Below, one piece after another: positions 45,700-58,851 of a stretch of DNA of 64,000 bases. The stretch lies in NCBI GenBank assembly GCA_007258455.2, contig VDFB02358134.1, forward strand, positions 208,800,407-208,864,406, written 5' to 3'. The notes beneath the pieces were generated by a model that saw only the letters and a list, made by a program, of their open reading frames with translations, was not told the DNA's origin and ran no database searches. Source of the stretch: Sequoia sempervirens. Lineage: Eukaryota; Streptophyta; Pinopsida; Cupressales; Cupressaceae. Made by a program: the position numbers and the translations under genes. Each line of letters begins with the position of its first letter. Position 1 is the stretch's first letter.

Positions 45700-47760
45700 T
45701 GTTGGCACTAATGGTTTGGCCCCACGAAGAAGAAAATAGAAAGTAGCATACCTTGCAACTTTACACTACATGCATCTGATAGTTTATGAAGCATCAAAAA
45801 AAATTTCACCATGGGAAAATGCCTATGAGATATCAAAAACTGAAAGAGGTTGTTGTAGAGGGGCCCTACATGATCCCATTTCCCCAGACAAATTTTTTTT
45901 GTGTTCCATGGTTTTCGAGTAATCACTCGTCAAATTTTTCTGCCCTTTTGCACTTTGGTCTCTTAAGAGACTTCGTAGGTATAATGTAGCTCAAACTATT
46001 TCGACATGTTTGGGTGTGAAATCAGACCTTTCCTAGCACAAACCCACCCATGCAGAAGTTTTGGAACAGCCAGTTTGGTCATATGACGAACAAAACAAAA
46101 GTTACACCACTTTACAACTTTACACTACATGCAACTGACCCATTTTCCATTAACTAAAAACTCTTCACCATGGGAAAACGACTTGGAGCTATCAAAGTTC
46201 GTCGCCCTTTTTCAATTTGGTCTCTTAAGAGACTTCACTGGTACAATGTAGCTCAGGTTGTTCCAACATGTTTGGGTGTGAAACAAGACCTTACCTAGCA
46301 TAAAACCATGCATCCAAATGTGTTGGAACAATTGGTTTGGTCATATGATAGACATAACAAAAGTTACACCACTTTGCAACTTTGCACTACACGCAACTGA
46401 CCTGTTTTCCATCAACTGAAAAATATTCACCACAAGAAAATGACTTGGAGCTATCAAAAACCAAGAGAGGTTATTGAAGAGGGACCCTATGTAATCCTGT
46501 AGCACTAGATGAAATGTTTCTATGTTCTATGGTTTTTGAGTAATTGCTTGTTGAAGTTTGCTAGCCTTTTGCAGTTTGGTCTCTTAAGAGACTTTGTTGG
46601 TACAATGTAGCTCAAACTATTTCAGCATGTTTGGGTGTGAAATAGGACCTTTCCTAGAATAAACCCACCCATCTGGACATGTTGGAATAATTAGTTTGAT
46701 CATACGATGGATAGAACAAAAGCTACACCACTTTGCAACTTTACACTATATGCAACTGACCTATTTTCCATCAACTGAAAAATATTCACCATGAGAAATG
46801 ACTTAATAGAATTTATTATAGAGGGGCCCTACATGATCCCATAGTATTATACATAATGTTTCTAAGTGCCACGGTTTTTGAGTAATCGCTTGTTGAAGTT
46901 TTCTGCCCTTTTACACTTTGGTCTCTTAAGAGACTTTGTCGATACAATGTAGCTCAAAATGTTTGAGTGTGTTTGGGTGAAAAAGAAGACCTTTCCTAGT
47001 ATAAAACAATCCATTCAGATGTGTTGGAACAATCGATTTAGTTGTACGTTGAACAAAATAAAAGTTACATCACTTTGAAATGTTACAATACATGCAACTG
47101 ACCCGTTTTCCATCACCTGAAAAAATATTCACCATGAGAAAATGACTTGGAGCTATAAAAAACTGAGAGATTTCATTATAGAGGGGTCCTACATAATTTT
47201 TTAGCCTCATATGTAATGTTTCAAACTACCATGATTTTTGAGTAATCACTCGTTGAATTATTCAGCCCTTTCGCACTTTGGTCTCTTAAGAGACTTCGCT
47301 AGTACAATGTAGCTCAGACTATTCCAACATGTTTGGGTGTGAAACAGGACCTTTCCTAGCATAAAACCACCCATTCATACATGTTGGAACAATCGTTTGG
47401 TCGTATCATGAGTAGAACAAAAGTTACACCACTTTGCAACTTTTATACTACATGTAACTAACTCGTTTTCCCTCAACTAAAAGCTCTTCACCACCAGTAA
47501 TCACCTTGGAGCTATCAAAAACTAAGAGAGGTTATTGTAGAGGGGCCCTATGTGATCCCATAACATTATATGGAATTTTATAAGTTCCATGGTTTTCAGG
47601 TAATCACTTGTCAAATTTTTTTTCCCTTTTGCACTTTGGTCTCTTAAGAGACTTCACTAGTAAAATGTAGCTTAGACTGTTCTAACATGTTTGGGTAAAA
47701 AACAGGACCTTGCCTAGCATAAACCCACCCATCTAAATATGTTGGAACTATCATTTTGGT
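45700..47760. repeat. Tandem repeat of about 350 bp, about six units
   Basis: Marker TTTGGTCTCTTAAGAGACTT recurs at about 45955, 46217, 46575, 46917, 47277 and 47635, spacing 260-360 bp. Each unit also has ACCTTTCCTAGCATAAACCC, TGTTGGAACAATC, AAAGTTACACCACTTTGCAA and CAACTGACCCRTTTTCCATC. CTCTTAAGAG is a perfect palindrome. No coding frame persists between units. Confidence 0.85.
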
Positions 47761-48744
47761 CGCAAAATAAACAAAGAAGAATCTACACACACACCTTCCT
47801 CAACTTCTCGAGAGCACGAAGAATCTCTTCATTCAATACATTATCTATCTCATTTATTTTGGTCTACTTCTTTTTCAAGTGTTTTTAGAGTAGACTAACC
47901 TCCTTTTCATTGACAATAAAATATTCTTATCTTTTAATTCCTTTTATAAGTGGTTATGTTTAGTATTCAGTTGTTTCGCTTCATTTTTAACACTTCCACT
48001 TATTGCAAGTCACATCTACAACTTGACCATCCACACATTTTTCCTCATCTTTACTACTCTTACCTATTAATACTCCCTAGTATTAGTTTTCATGATCTTC
48101 TAACTTCTTTATCATATCTTTTACTTTGAGCTTTAGATCAACTACTCTATCATCATTGCTTCTTCCTTATCATTTATTTCCATTTGTATTTGCTCCATGG
48201 AAGCTCAAGAATCCTTGACTTCATTTATTCAAATTGACCTATAGCATAATCTCTCACTTTTTATTCCTACACAAATTATTACCGAATACAAACCTCTTAA
48301 GGTTTTCCACTTCTCCATTTTCATTTTCCCATTCCACATACTACAGAGGAACCTTCCTTGAAAGTTATCGAGAGTAGGAATAATATCTTCATTCAATATA
48401 TTATCGATCTCATTCACTTTGGTTTTCTTCTTTTCAACTTTTTTTAGAGCAGGTTCCTTTTTATTTCATACATTTTAGTGCTTGCTACCTCCAATTTTGT
48501 ATTGTCATTTGCACATTGCACATACTACACATGCGCCTTCATCAACTTCTCAAGAGTAGAGTCCTTCTTTCATTTTATGCATTCTACTAATTGTTGCTCC
48601 ATTAATGCATTATCATTTTCCCATTTCCTAGTTATGAAGGGAGGTTGTGAGGATGATATGTGATATTTTCACCTTCCAAGAATTTATCATGTGAATTTTC
48701 TCTAGCCATTCTCTAGCATAGGACCTACCAATATAATATCCACA

Positions 48745-49440
48745 AATAGACATGTATGCAAAATGTGGTAGCATAGACAAAACACATGAATTTTTTGGTG
48801 GAATGCCTTAAAGAGATGTGGTCTCATGGAATTCCATCATTGCAAGATATGCAAAAAGTGCATTTTTTAAAGGCATTACAAATTTTCAAGAAAATACAAT
48901 CGACAGTGTAAATCCAAATTCCACAACTTATGTCAATATCCTACCCTTGGAACAAGGTATGGGGAACTATCAAATCATTGAAAGAAAGGGGAATTTTGTC
49001 AAATGATATAATTGTGCAACTCCCTTGGTAGACATGTATGAGAAATGTGGAAGCATGGAAAAGGCATGTGAACTGTTTGACAAAATACATCAAAGAGATA
49101 TGTCATGGATTAGAATGATTACGAAATATGCACAAAATGGATTTGTTGAAAAGGTTTTAGAAATGTATGCAAAATATGGAATCATAAACAAGGGATATAA
49201 TTGTTTGAAATGATACATCAAACATATATTATCTTATGCAATGGATAGATTGCAAGATATGCACAAAATGAATTTTGATGATAATATTTTCTAGCATGCT
49301 TCCGACCTATGCTAAAATGGGAGCTTTAGAATAAGGTATGGGCATCCATCAAAGCATAATCAATTAGGGATTTTGTCAATATTATATTTTGAAATGTTTT
49401 GGAAGAAATGTAGTCTCATGGAATACCCTAATTTTATAAT
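48745..49440 (+). pseudogene. PPR protein pseudogene fragment (PLS-type)
   Basis: Repeated PPR phrases: DMYAKCGSIDKTHEFF and a following RDVVSWNSIIARYAK (48750-48860), YVNILPLEQGMGN, LVDMYEKCGSMEKACELFDK (49022-49084), RDMSWIRMITKYAQNGFVEK. The spacing fits 31-36-residue repeats of plant organelle RNA-binding proteins. Broken by stops and frameshifts, with no N-terminal targeting region. It is in the same orientation as one arm of the PPR-derived satellite and is a plausible relative of its source. Confidence 0.8.
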
Positions 49441-50511
49441 ATGCACATACTACACAAGCACCTTCCTCAAGGCAGTTACCTACTACTTATTTTAAGAGTA
49501 GATTTATTTTTCCACTTCAAGTGTTTTAAGAGAAAATTCCTTTTTTAATTTCATGCATTCTAGTAATTGTTGCTCTAGTTATGCATTGCCATTTTCCCAT
49601 TGCACATACTACACACCCACCTTCCTCATCTTCTCAAGAGCATGAATAATATCTTTAGTCAATACATTATCTATCTCATTCACTTTGATCTAATTCTTTT
49701 CAAGTGTTTTTCTTGCTGGTTCCCTTTTCATTACATACATTCTAGTACCTCCTGCCTCTAGTTTTGGAATATGGATGATGCATATACATTTCAAGCTAAA
49801 ACATAAAAATCATAAAGAACACTAATCTAACCCACAACTATATAATGATAAAATGGATGGAAAAGGGGATAATGATGAAAACAAAGATACAAGACCAATA
49901 TTGTCTCAAGCTAAACTAGATCATTGATTGACGATAATGGGGTTTTCTTAGACTATACTTTTATAATTGACTAGGAAAGGCTTGGAGTTTCTCATCAAGC
50001 TTGGATAATCACATGACTAAGGCTTGGATAGAGGATAAATTTTCTTACCTAAAATTGGATAATCACTTAGACAATCCTTGAATATGCTTGCTTAGGTTTC
50101 AATAATCACTTAGACAAGGTTTGAATATGCTTACTTATGATAATGGATGAAAATTTTAAGATGAGGGAAATATAATATATTTTCGATGAATATGATGGAA
50201 ATGGTTGATGTTTTAGGTGAAGTGATGATTGAGGAAGGATCTCCCAAGTCTAATTTAGGATTGCAAAGGTCAAGTTTGAAAATTGAGGTCTTGAGATGGT
50301 CAAATGGTGAAACCATAAATATGCATATAATCTGCCCAATATTCATTGTATATGTGTAAAAATATAGCAGCAAAAAAAAAGAAAAACATATGTAATCTTG
50401 GAACCAAAACATATGTAAACTTGAAATATAGAAACGAAAGGTCTAACTATCAACTGCAATACATTAATATCAATAACATGACTTAAAAAAATCAATGTGC
50501 ATACTTACAAA
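49441..50511. other. Gene-free spacer between genes 2b and 1b
   Basis: Low-GC sequence. Short repeats of ACTTAGACAAGGTTTGAATA-like phrases at about 50030-50130. Nothing else seen. Confidence 0.4.
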
Positions 50512-50951
50512 TTAATCCAATGAACCATTCGCATTTGCTATACTCTTTATTGTGTCAAGTATTGTCTCATGGTTAGACTCACACACCTTCCATGAGGTCT
50601 TGTTCAATGTTCTACCCTGATATTATATCAAATGAGCATTGAATGCCATGACAAGGTTTGAGTAATGAAGAATCTTCTTATGCAAGTTAAAGTCCTTCAA
50701 AATAGTCAAACATTAACACTCTTATGTGGGTACCTTCTAATCCATGTTCGAGTAGCAACCACCAAGCCTATAGGGTATTCAATGTTCTCTCCATATGTAA
50801 CTAGGGCCTCCAATTTATTTTTGTCCTAAACACAATGACACAAGTGATAATTTGTTCCCTCTTCATTGTCTTCATTTGAAATAATTGCATAAACATGCCC
50901 TACATTGATATGTGTAGCAAATTAAATGAAATTAGTCAACATTACTATTAC

Positions 50952-53837
50952 CTAATTTTCACCCTCAGGCTCAATCAAGCTAAATATCATGTGGCAGAGG
51001 TTCGAGAAGGCCAATTGGAGGAACACTTGCATCAGATGCAGGGGAAATGATGTTACAGTTTAGCATGTGGGTTAAATGTGGCTCCCAAGAGGGTTGAGCC
51101 TAGCGTGCAGGCCTTCGGCTTGGGGGTGGGTTTTCCATCTTTTTGTGTTTTGCCTTGTCTTTTCCCTCTTTCCTTTTTGTTTTCCTCTTGCCTTTTTCCT
51201 TGTTTCTGTTGGGGGCGGGATCAAACTGGGATCTGAACGTGGAATTTTTCAAATGTTTCAGTTCTTGTTTCCAATCTGGTTCTGACCCCACTTTCGCTGT
51301 TTTTGTCTTTGTCGGGCCCCTTTTCCTTTTTTTTGTTCCAGTTTCATCTTGTCCCCTCCCCTTTTTCCCCCGTGTGTTTTTTCTTTCTCCTTTGTTTTCG
51401 TTGGAGTCGGAGTCGGACCGAAACCAGAACCTAAACTTTTCAAAAAGTTTCGATTACCATCTTGGTTCTAGTTCTGGTTTCGGCTCCGCTCTTTCTTCTT
51501 GGCCGTTTTCATTGTCTCCTCCTTTTCCTCGTGTGTGTTTTTCCTTCTTTCTTCTCTTCCTTGTATGTTGTCGGAGGCGGGTTCGGAATGGAACCAAACC
51601 CTGAACTTTTTCCAAAAGTTCCAGTTTTGATATCGATTCCGCTTTCTACTTTGTTGCTCCTATTTTGATCTCGATCCCAGTTCCACTAGATTCTTCTCTC
51701 TTTGCTCCCACTTCCTCTCTCCCCTAGTTCTGGCTCCGGTTTCCTCTTGATTCCCCCCAGCCAGTTTTTAAAAGAGTTCTTTCGTTGAGAGAATGAGGAT
51801 GTCGCCCTGAGGTCTTGCCGATGCAATAGGGTCTCAACAAAGGGAACGAAGGCTCGAAAGGATTCAGGTGGGGTCAGCAGGATGTCTTGCTGACCAAGGA
51901 AGCTCTCTCCAAACTCAAGTGGACTTTTGGAAAAGCGGGGAGACTTCGATATAAAGTCTTAGCGATGCACTTGGGTCTTGTCAATGCAAAATGAGCAGAA
52001 AGTAGAGTTTAGTGAATGTCTCACCGACATACTCAAGTCCCCCCCAGAATGAAGAGCCAAAAGAATGCGGGAGTTCAGCGTAGGTCCCAGCGACTAACTG
52101 AGGTCTTTCCGAAAGAAAGGAAAGTCTCAGCCAGAAAAAACAATGTCACCATGATGTCTTGACGAAAGCAAGATGTCTCCCTGACTGAAGAGAAAGTAGA
52201 TCATTGCTGAGAGATAGGGTGTCATCGCCAAGAGTCTTCCCGAGATGAGGGGTTCACTGAAGGAAGAGGAATTCTGTAAGATGTCTTGGCGAACAAAGGT
52301 AGTCTCAGTGACAAGGAGGGAGATCGATATGACATCTAATTTTTGTTATGGAGTCTTCCTAACTTATTGATGTCTCACCAAAAGGAATATGGAGTCTGCT
52401 AGGGGATGGAACATGTTTGGGGTGACCTTGAAGATGTCTTGCTTACTGAGGACATAGGGTCTCAGAATGACGTTTCATCTTTGATGAAGCATCTCACCAA
52501 TGCCAAGATGTCTCGCCGAATGAGGGGAAGCTTGGGGGGAGAGTTTTAACATCGCTAGGATGTCCCGCCGAGTGTAGAAGGTCTCTCCAAACCAAGGCCT
52601 TCGCTGACAGTGGAGATTTCACCATGATATCCCAATGAAAAATTTGTGTCTTGCTGACGGCCTTAGTGTTATTGGTATGACTAACTAATCTCAATATGAA
52701 CTCTCATCGACTATCACATATTACATCGATGGTTACCAAATGATATAATTACATCATCAAGACACTTTCCATGTCTTGTTGAGATGCGATCCTTGCAAAG
52801 GGCTTTTGACCAGCTGCAGAGCCCAAGTGGAAGACGCTCAACCAATCGAGGGGAAATTGAGGTGAGCCATGGCATAACAGAGGATGTCAACCCTAGTTGA
52901 ATGCCACATGAAATGAAGTGAGCTCAAGGAATTCAAGGTGTTCAGCTGAGGTAGCTCAAAGGGGACACGACGGATTTGAATGAAGGAAGTAGCTATGAAA
53001 TATTTGAAGGAGGTTCCCTCGGGGATGACTCTTCACTGACATGAACAACTGGACATGTAGGGTGCAGCATTAATTGCTTGAAAATATCTAAGGGAGATAT
53101 TTCTAAAGACTGATATTTTTGTGAGCCTAGAGGGGCTGACATACTTTTGTATATAAGGCATTTTCACCTTCTTGTAAAGGAGTTCTGAGGTATGCTCTTC
53201 TGAAGTTTGTGACTCTTTTGGCAGTCCTCTCTCAAACTAGCACGTTTTTGTAACTCAATTTGGAACATAATATACAAAATCTGCCTTGGTTACCACTGAT
53301 GGTCCATCTTTTTGCCTTCTGATTCTTCTGAAGTATTGTGCATTCTTTAGTGATTCACTAAGGTACTTAGTGAAATTTTCTCTTTCCTTATAGCTTTTGT
53401 TTCATGTCGTGCCTTTCTTTGTAGAAGTAGTATCATGTAGGTTGCAAACTATGTTTACTTAATCCTACACATGAGCTTCTAGTTTTTGAAAATCTTCCTT
53501 TCCTTCTTGAAGGCATGTGCATGTCAAACATGTTTGCGTGCGTGATCTATAGGATCTTGTTGTGCACTCTCATGGCTATCACCAGTATTCCAGTGTAAAT
53601 CAAGTATCTCAATGTTCCTATCTTTTCGGTGCATCACCTTAGGTTTTAGTTTTATTTTATGCTTTCTTTCTCCCTTTTCCTTACAAGATCAGTAGTTTTA
53701 GGTGACACCAAAGGAAGTCGGCCTTCTCCGGAGGTTCACTCCAACTATAGGTGACCCACAGCCTTGGAGCGATCCCATGTTGCTCAAGAAAGCTCAGTTT
53801 CACAACTTAGCACAAGGTGCAATTCTAGGTGACAACA
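50952..53837 (+). mobile_element. GC-rich LTR-retrotransposon-like insertion in a gene 1b intron
   Basis: The gene 1b intron is 3.0 kb here against 110 bp in gene 1a; the excess is this block, bounded by ATTAC at 50947-50951 and 53838-53842. Its left part has a purine tract (GCAGGGGAAATGA at about 51040) before TGTTACAG, and it ends GGTGACAACA, which could be a 2.8-kb LTR from 51053. TATATAAGG lies at about 53150. The middle (51800-52650) is a degenerate series of GATGTCTTGCCGA words. Its GC and CpG content is clearly higher than its surroundings. No pol sequence is present, so the class is uncertain. Confidence 0.5.
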
Positions 53838-56051
53838 ATTACAAAAATATTACAAAGTGAGATAACATTAGGAATTTCAAAAACTATGCAAGTAGATATA
53901 TTACCTGGTTGAACTAGATATGATATGTGGTCAAAGTCAACTGATGATTCCATATGTGTTAGGTCTAGTGTCATCAAGGGTCGATGCATGTCAAGTGGGA
54001 TAAGATAAATTAACCACCATTCATTGATCCACTCCTTTGAATTGCACTCATTCTAGGCTTGAGTTGTACATGAAGAACAAAAGCATGCCATCTTTAGAAT
54101 ATGGATACTCCATGAAACTAAATTTGAGCTTATGAAAGAGTGTAGCTCCCTTGGTCTTGTCAATGTACAAAAATCCTCATATGGTGTAATGTTAGTATCA
54201 TTTATCAACCAAAAAAATATATGAATTGGAGACTTACCTTCATTACTTGGACCCATTGAAGCATTACACCACTCAAAAATTGATTTTGCATTTGCCAATT
54301 TCGCATTGTATTTTTACTTTAATTCGTCTTGTGCTATCCCTCTTTTGACACATGCTCCTACACCATCATGCTTCCCCTTTCCATGCCCGACATCACAAAA
54401 GTTCCACATATACTGAACACCTGTAATATTACGCATCTTGCTCAACCAATAGAACATCCATGAGTTCTTGAATTGTGATGCATAGTTATCCGACCATATG
54501 ATATGTTGACTAAATGGTATTCCCCTTCTAGCCAAATCATTGTAGAACACTTGAAAGCAACCTTGAACAAACTCTATAGAATGTGTTTGATCATCACTAT
54601 AAAATGATATTCCCTTATGATATTTATGTCATCTTTTGTACCATCATTCACATGAATGAATGTGATGTGCACAAATATAGAAAATTGTGTGGAGTTGTAA
54701 TATTATAATTGAATCTCATGACATGGCTATAGTTTGTAGTTATCTACAAATTCGATGACTGAAACAATGTTTCCAAGTGGAAATGTTTCCTTGCATAACT
54801 TAAATTGAAAGTTCAACCATCGAGCTCTATAGGTATGCCATGCATACTCATACACTATACTATCATGAAATGTAGATATAAACTGATACACTAGAATCTT
54901 ATGATTAACCAAATCACACCTTTTTGCTTCTTCACAATATTTTGTATTGTAGGACACTATTTTATACTTGTTGAGCTCTACTAGTTCATTTCCAACCCCA
55001 TGTGTGCTCTCCATATGTTCACATATTGACATATGTTGCAAGCCACCACAATGCTGACATGTGCCATCCAAGCATAATTTCCTGTAGAATATTTGACCTT
55101 CCTCTCCTTAACATAATTTTTTTGATATGAAGTATCTTGTAGATGTTGGTGGGGCATCTATTCCACAATCCTGCAAAGCATTATTAGTATGCAAATCTGC
55201 ATATATACCGATAAACATTAAAATGGTTAGGAAATTCAAAATGTAATCTACAACAACATTTAGTGCAAGTGCGATTTATTTTGACATAGAAATGTTCTAG
55301 CATTTATAAATATCTTTGAAAAATTTTAATTTGAGGATACGTCTCTAGAAATTTACCAAAAAAATGTTTGAGTTATATCCAAAAAGTGCTTTGGATGTGG
55401 CTCATGGTTTCAACTACTGATTCTCCTTCTTACCACATCCCTTTGATTTAGAGATACCCTTGTGTAATTCTTCCAAAAGTCTTCAATTAATGATCCCAAT
55501 GCCTCAACAATTGATTTATCTTTCCATGGTAGTCTCCCCAAGAATTCTCATAATTCATTGGAATTAGTGTCCTCGATTCTTTGGTGCCTTCCAATGGCTC
55601 TTGATAATTTTTTTCTATTAATTCTCAATGCTTGACTTGTATTTCTAATGAGACAAGATTTCCTCATTTGATTACTTACTATTGTCGATGTAATGACACA
55701 TCATGTGACATTACTATCCTTTGTGCATGAGGTGTTACCCACACTCTCATATGCACTCATTAGATTGTTCATAATAGATTTTTCAATTCAAGCCTTCGAT
55801 ATTCTCAACCCAAGAATCTTCAAGATGGGCCTATACTTTATATTTCACATCATTTCAACAAAGTTGACATCTTGTAGCCTCATTTAACTTTTCAAGGAAC
55901 ACTTCCCAAATATTATGAGAATATCTTCTACAAGTGCATTTTGTAATCTTACCTTACATTGGCTGAAAAATATTCTCATCAATATCAATCAAATACTTTG
56001 GCTTTATATGAAAAATTCTTGGTGGCTTTCTCAAAGGTAAATTCATCTCAA

Positions 56052-56836
56052 GGGTGTGTGCAAGATCATGGTAGGCCAAAAAGTGGCGATATGATGGGTA
56101 TATGTAGGGTATGTGGCTGACGACCTTTTTTTTACCCAAAATTGATGGAATGAAAAAAGTTTTTAAAAGATATTCTCATATGCTTTACTTTGAATTTAAT
56201 AATTAATTATTATTCATTTTCTATTTGAATTACGACTAAAATCCTGATTGATAGGTTGATTGAAAAACATCCATAGCTTTCAAAAAATATCACATTGTTT
56301 GAAACTAAAACATGTGTCACATTCTATGTTTCACATACTATAGGATTAAAAAAATAAAAATTGAATTTCATGAAGTTTTGACCAAGTTAAGGTGGTCAGA
56401 CATGCAAGTTTTTATATTTTTTAAAGTTGTAATAAAAAATTCATAATTAATTATTTACTTGGAAAAAATTACAAAAAAATATGAATCACATTAGGACATG
56501 AGTCCTCTACTTATATTTAAAATATTATAAAAAACTATTATCATTTTATTGTGGTTAGGGTGGTTAGACAGACACCTACTTCTTATTTTTTCCCTAAAAT
56601 TTAAGTACTACTGCATTGAAATTTCAATTTTTTAGCAAATAGGTTTAAAAATTAAATAAATAAACCTAGCAGTTTAGAAACTACATTAAATTTGCTATAG
56701 ATTCTATTATTACATATTTTTGAAATAATATTGTTAACTTATTCAAATTTTTATGTCAAGTTGCCTAACTCTGATTTTTTAGAATTTTTTCGCCACTTAA
56801 GGGCCTATTTTTTCCATGATGATCCTACACATACCC
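56052..56836. mobile_element. FB-family non-autonomous element, copy 2 (785 bp)
   Basis: Ends GGGTGTGTGCAAGATC at 56052 and GATCCTACACATACCC at 56836; target duplication TCAA perfect at 56048-56051 and 56837-56840. Reverse-oriented homologue of 13396-14152 along its whole length. It interrupts the first exon of gene 1b: the reading frame on its two sides (LNIKEIPLNV and EMNLPLRKPPRIF) is continuous if the insert and one TCAA are ignored. Confidence 0.92.
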
Positions 56837-57270
56837 TCAACATTCAATGGAATTTCTTTAATATTTAAATGATATGGTATAGATGGCATACCTTTGATCA
56901 GAGATGGAATAGATGATGTCTAGGCTTGAAGTTGAGATGGGAAAGATGGTGTACCTTCTATCAGAGGTGGAATTGATGATGTACCTCCTTCACATGTGAG
57001 TGATGATGTACTTTCAACTCGAGATGTGGTAAATTGTGTCCCTCCACCTTGACTTGTGGTAGAGGACATGTCTCCAACAACAGTATTCAAATCTCTCATA
57101 GCATGAACGTTTTGCATTCATTCCCTTTATGTTTCCAATTGCATATCTCTCATTGATGGTTGAGGTTCCTCTTCTTCTATCAGGTCCAATTTATTTTTCT
57201 AACGAAGTTCCCTCATATTTTCTTCTTTGTCTTCTAGTTTTGGTTTAATCCTTGGTCATTTCCTCGACAT

Positions 57271-58630
57271 GGAAAATTATTTTATATATAGTGTAGGGAA
57301 TGACGATACAAACAGTATATTATTTCCACCATAGGGTAACAAAAAAAGCATAAGTGCACTTGGAAACACCATAAGAACAATAAAAGCATGCATATGTAGC
57401 CCACCAAAATTGCTAGATATTCACCATATGAGATTCCTAAAACATATGGCAGATATTTATTCATTGTTTCCAAATAAAACTTGAGTACTATAAGTCAAAA
57501 AATGGGCACATCAGTCAATTTAAGGTACTCGAACATGTAGAAAATCACTTATTTCCAATCCTATCATATCAAAGGGTCTTAATTTGGCTGCATATTTCAT
57601 ATCAAACCTTAACCAAAATTCTCATTTGGATTATTTGTCATCTATATAAGTGATTTTTTCTTGTTTGGGGTGAAGTTGATATTCTTTCCAAGCCATAGAG
57701 GTTTTGACAACAAGTTTGCAACAATTTATGGTACAAGAGATGACTATGAAAGAGTACTTGGAGGAGCATTAAAAAACAATAACTAGGTTAGGACATCATG
57801 AGTAAGGGGATTTTCGAGTTTCATTGAGAGCTCTAATTTGTGTAATAGGAGAGGTGAAATAACAAATGGGAAATGTTTGTTCAATACTTGATAAAGTGCT
57901 AGATATAGTTCAAGATCAAATCATGCCATGATGAAGTGTTATGTGATATTGCAACAATGGGTGTGTCATTAAGAAGTCCATGGTAGTTTTAAATAGTAGT
58001 GTATGATAGGACGGTGGACCTATATCATATAGAAGGGTGATTAGAAGAAAAAGTTGATACAATTATTGGGAAGTGATGTACAATTTTACAATAGTGCAAA
58101 GTTGTGCATTAAGGAGGAGTGGTTTGTATTGATCACAAATACATGCAACATTACTAGAATGGATGGTAGCACCAGAAATATAAAATAAGCAACATCTAGA
58201 GAGTTGGTAGCATGAAAGGGGTCATCAAAAGGAAGTATTCCAAAGGAAAAGATAAATTAACAAGAGGATGTAGAGCCATATTGAGTATTCAATGTATTTG
58301 GAATGCCAAAGTGAATGATATGTTGAAGATAAGAAAGAGGCTAATAGATGAGAGTGATTGGCTGCTACTAGTTCCTACTGTAATGAGTTTAGTGGAGTAA
58401 ATTGTAGAGGATGTTTCCCAAGAGCTGCATGATAATATAAGAGAATTTAAACCACTACAAAGAGTGGTGAATTTTCTAGGTTAAATGTGCCAAGAGGGGC
58501 TAAGGTTATAATGATATTTTTAAACTTGGAACCCCCCTTGAATGATCATAGATGATAAATAGTTAAAAAAAAATAATGAACATTGAATATTTATTTTAAC
58601 ATAAAAAAAATCAAAGCATGTATTATAATA
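57271..58630. other. Upstream region of gene 1b, no gene
   Basis: Low-GC DNA. A short frame at 58212-58400 has no family resemblance. In Element I the equivalent place holds the GGGATCCC array; no such array is present here. Confidence 0.45.
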
Positions 58631-58642
58631 AGTTATAAAGAA

Positions 58643-58839
58643 TGGGTGGGGGCCCTAGCTCGGTTGGCTAAGTAATTCCGTTGCGGCTCTGCTGGTCACG
58701 AGTTCTAGTCTCCCCCGTCCCGTGGTACCGAAGGGCGTGTCACGCCAGCACCGCCGGTCACGTTAAAAAGTTTACCAGGCGCACTGCAGTTTATAGGGGG
58801 TCGTGCTACCCGATTCCTGCAGTCTAAAAAAAAAAAAAA
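58643..58839 (+). mobile_element. tRNA-derived SINE with 12-bp target duplication
   Basis: A 5' tRNA-like head with Pol III A box (TAGCTCGGTTGGC, about 58656) and B box (GAGTTCTAGTCTC, about 58699), a tRNA-unrelated body and an A15 tail. AGTTATAAAGAA is present at both borders (58631-58642 and 58840-58851). GC content is far above the surroundings. SINEs move with LINE-encoded enzymes; no LINE is in this window. The perfect duplication implies a fairly recent insertion. Confidence 0.92.
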
Positions 58840-58851
58840 AGTTATAAAGAA

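Larger units (their letters stand above)
50512..57270 (-). pseudogene. Gene 1b: transposase-like protein of Element II
   Basis: ATG at 57270-57268. The first exon is interrupted by FB copy 2 (56052-56836) and runs to about 55310 with motifs shared with gene 1a: IEDFWKNYTRVSLNQRDVV and PHPKHFLDITQT. Exon 2 (55170-53905) starts DCGIDAPP, then CQHCGGLQHMSICEH, RWLNFQFKLCKETFPLGN, VIEFVDNYKL, HIIWSDNYASQFKNSWMFYW, and DVGHGKGKHDGVGACVKR. It ends SYLVQPG at a phase-1 donor exactly as gene 1a. Exon 3 (50899-50512) begins HVYAIIS and reads EYPIGLVVATRTW with no intron where gene 1a has one; it ends at TAA 50514-50512. WSDN keeps its Asp and QFKN is intact here, confirming that the stop in gene 1a replaced Gln. 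Broken by stops and several frameshifts. Confidence 0.85.

Noticed and set aside
51143..51604. Phe/Ser/Leu-rich open frames on + and Lys-rich frames on -
   Set aside because: They arise from a CT-rich (TTTCCTCTTTCC) stretch; overlapping frames on both strands are open for the same reason.
58643..58720. A functional tRNA gene
   Set aside because: The head has A and B boxes but no good cloverleaf, and it continues into a SINE body with poly(A) and target duplication.
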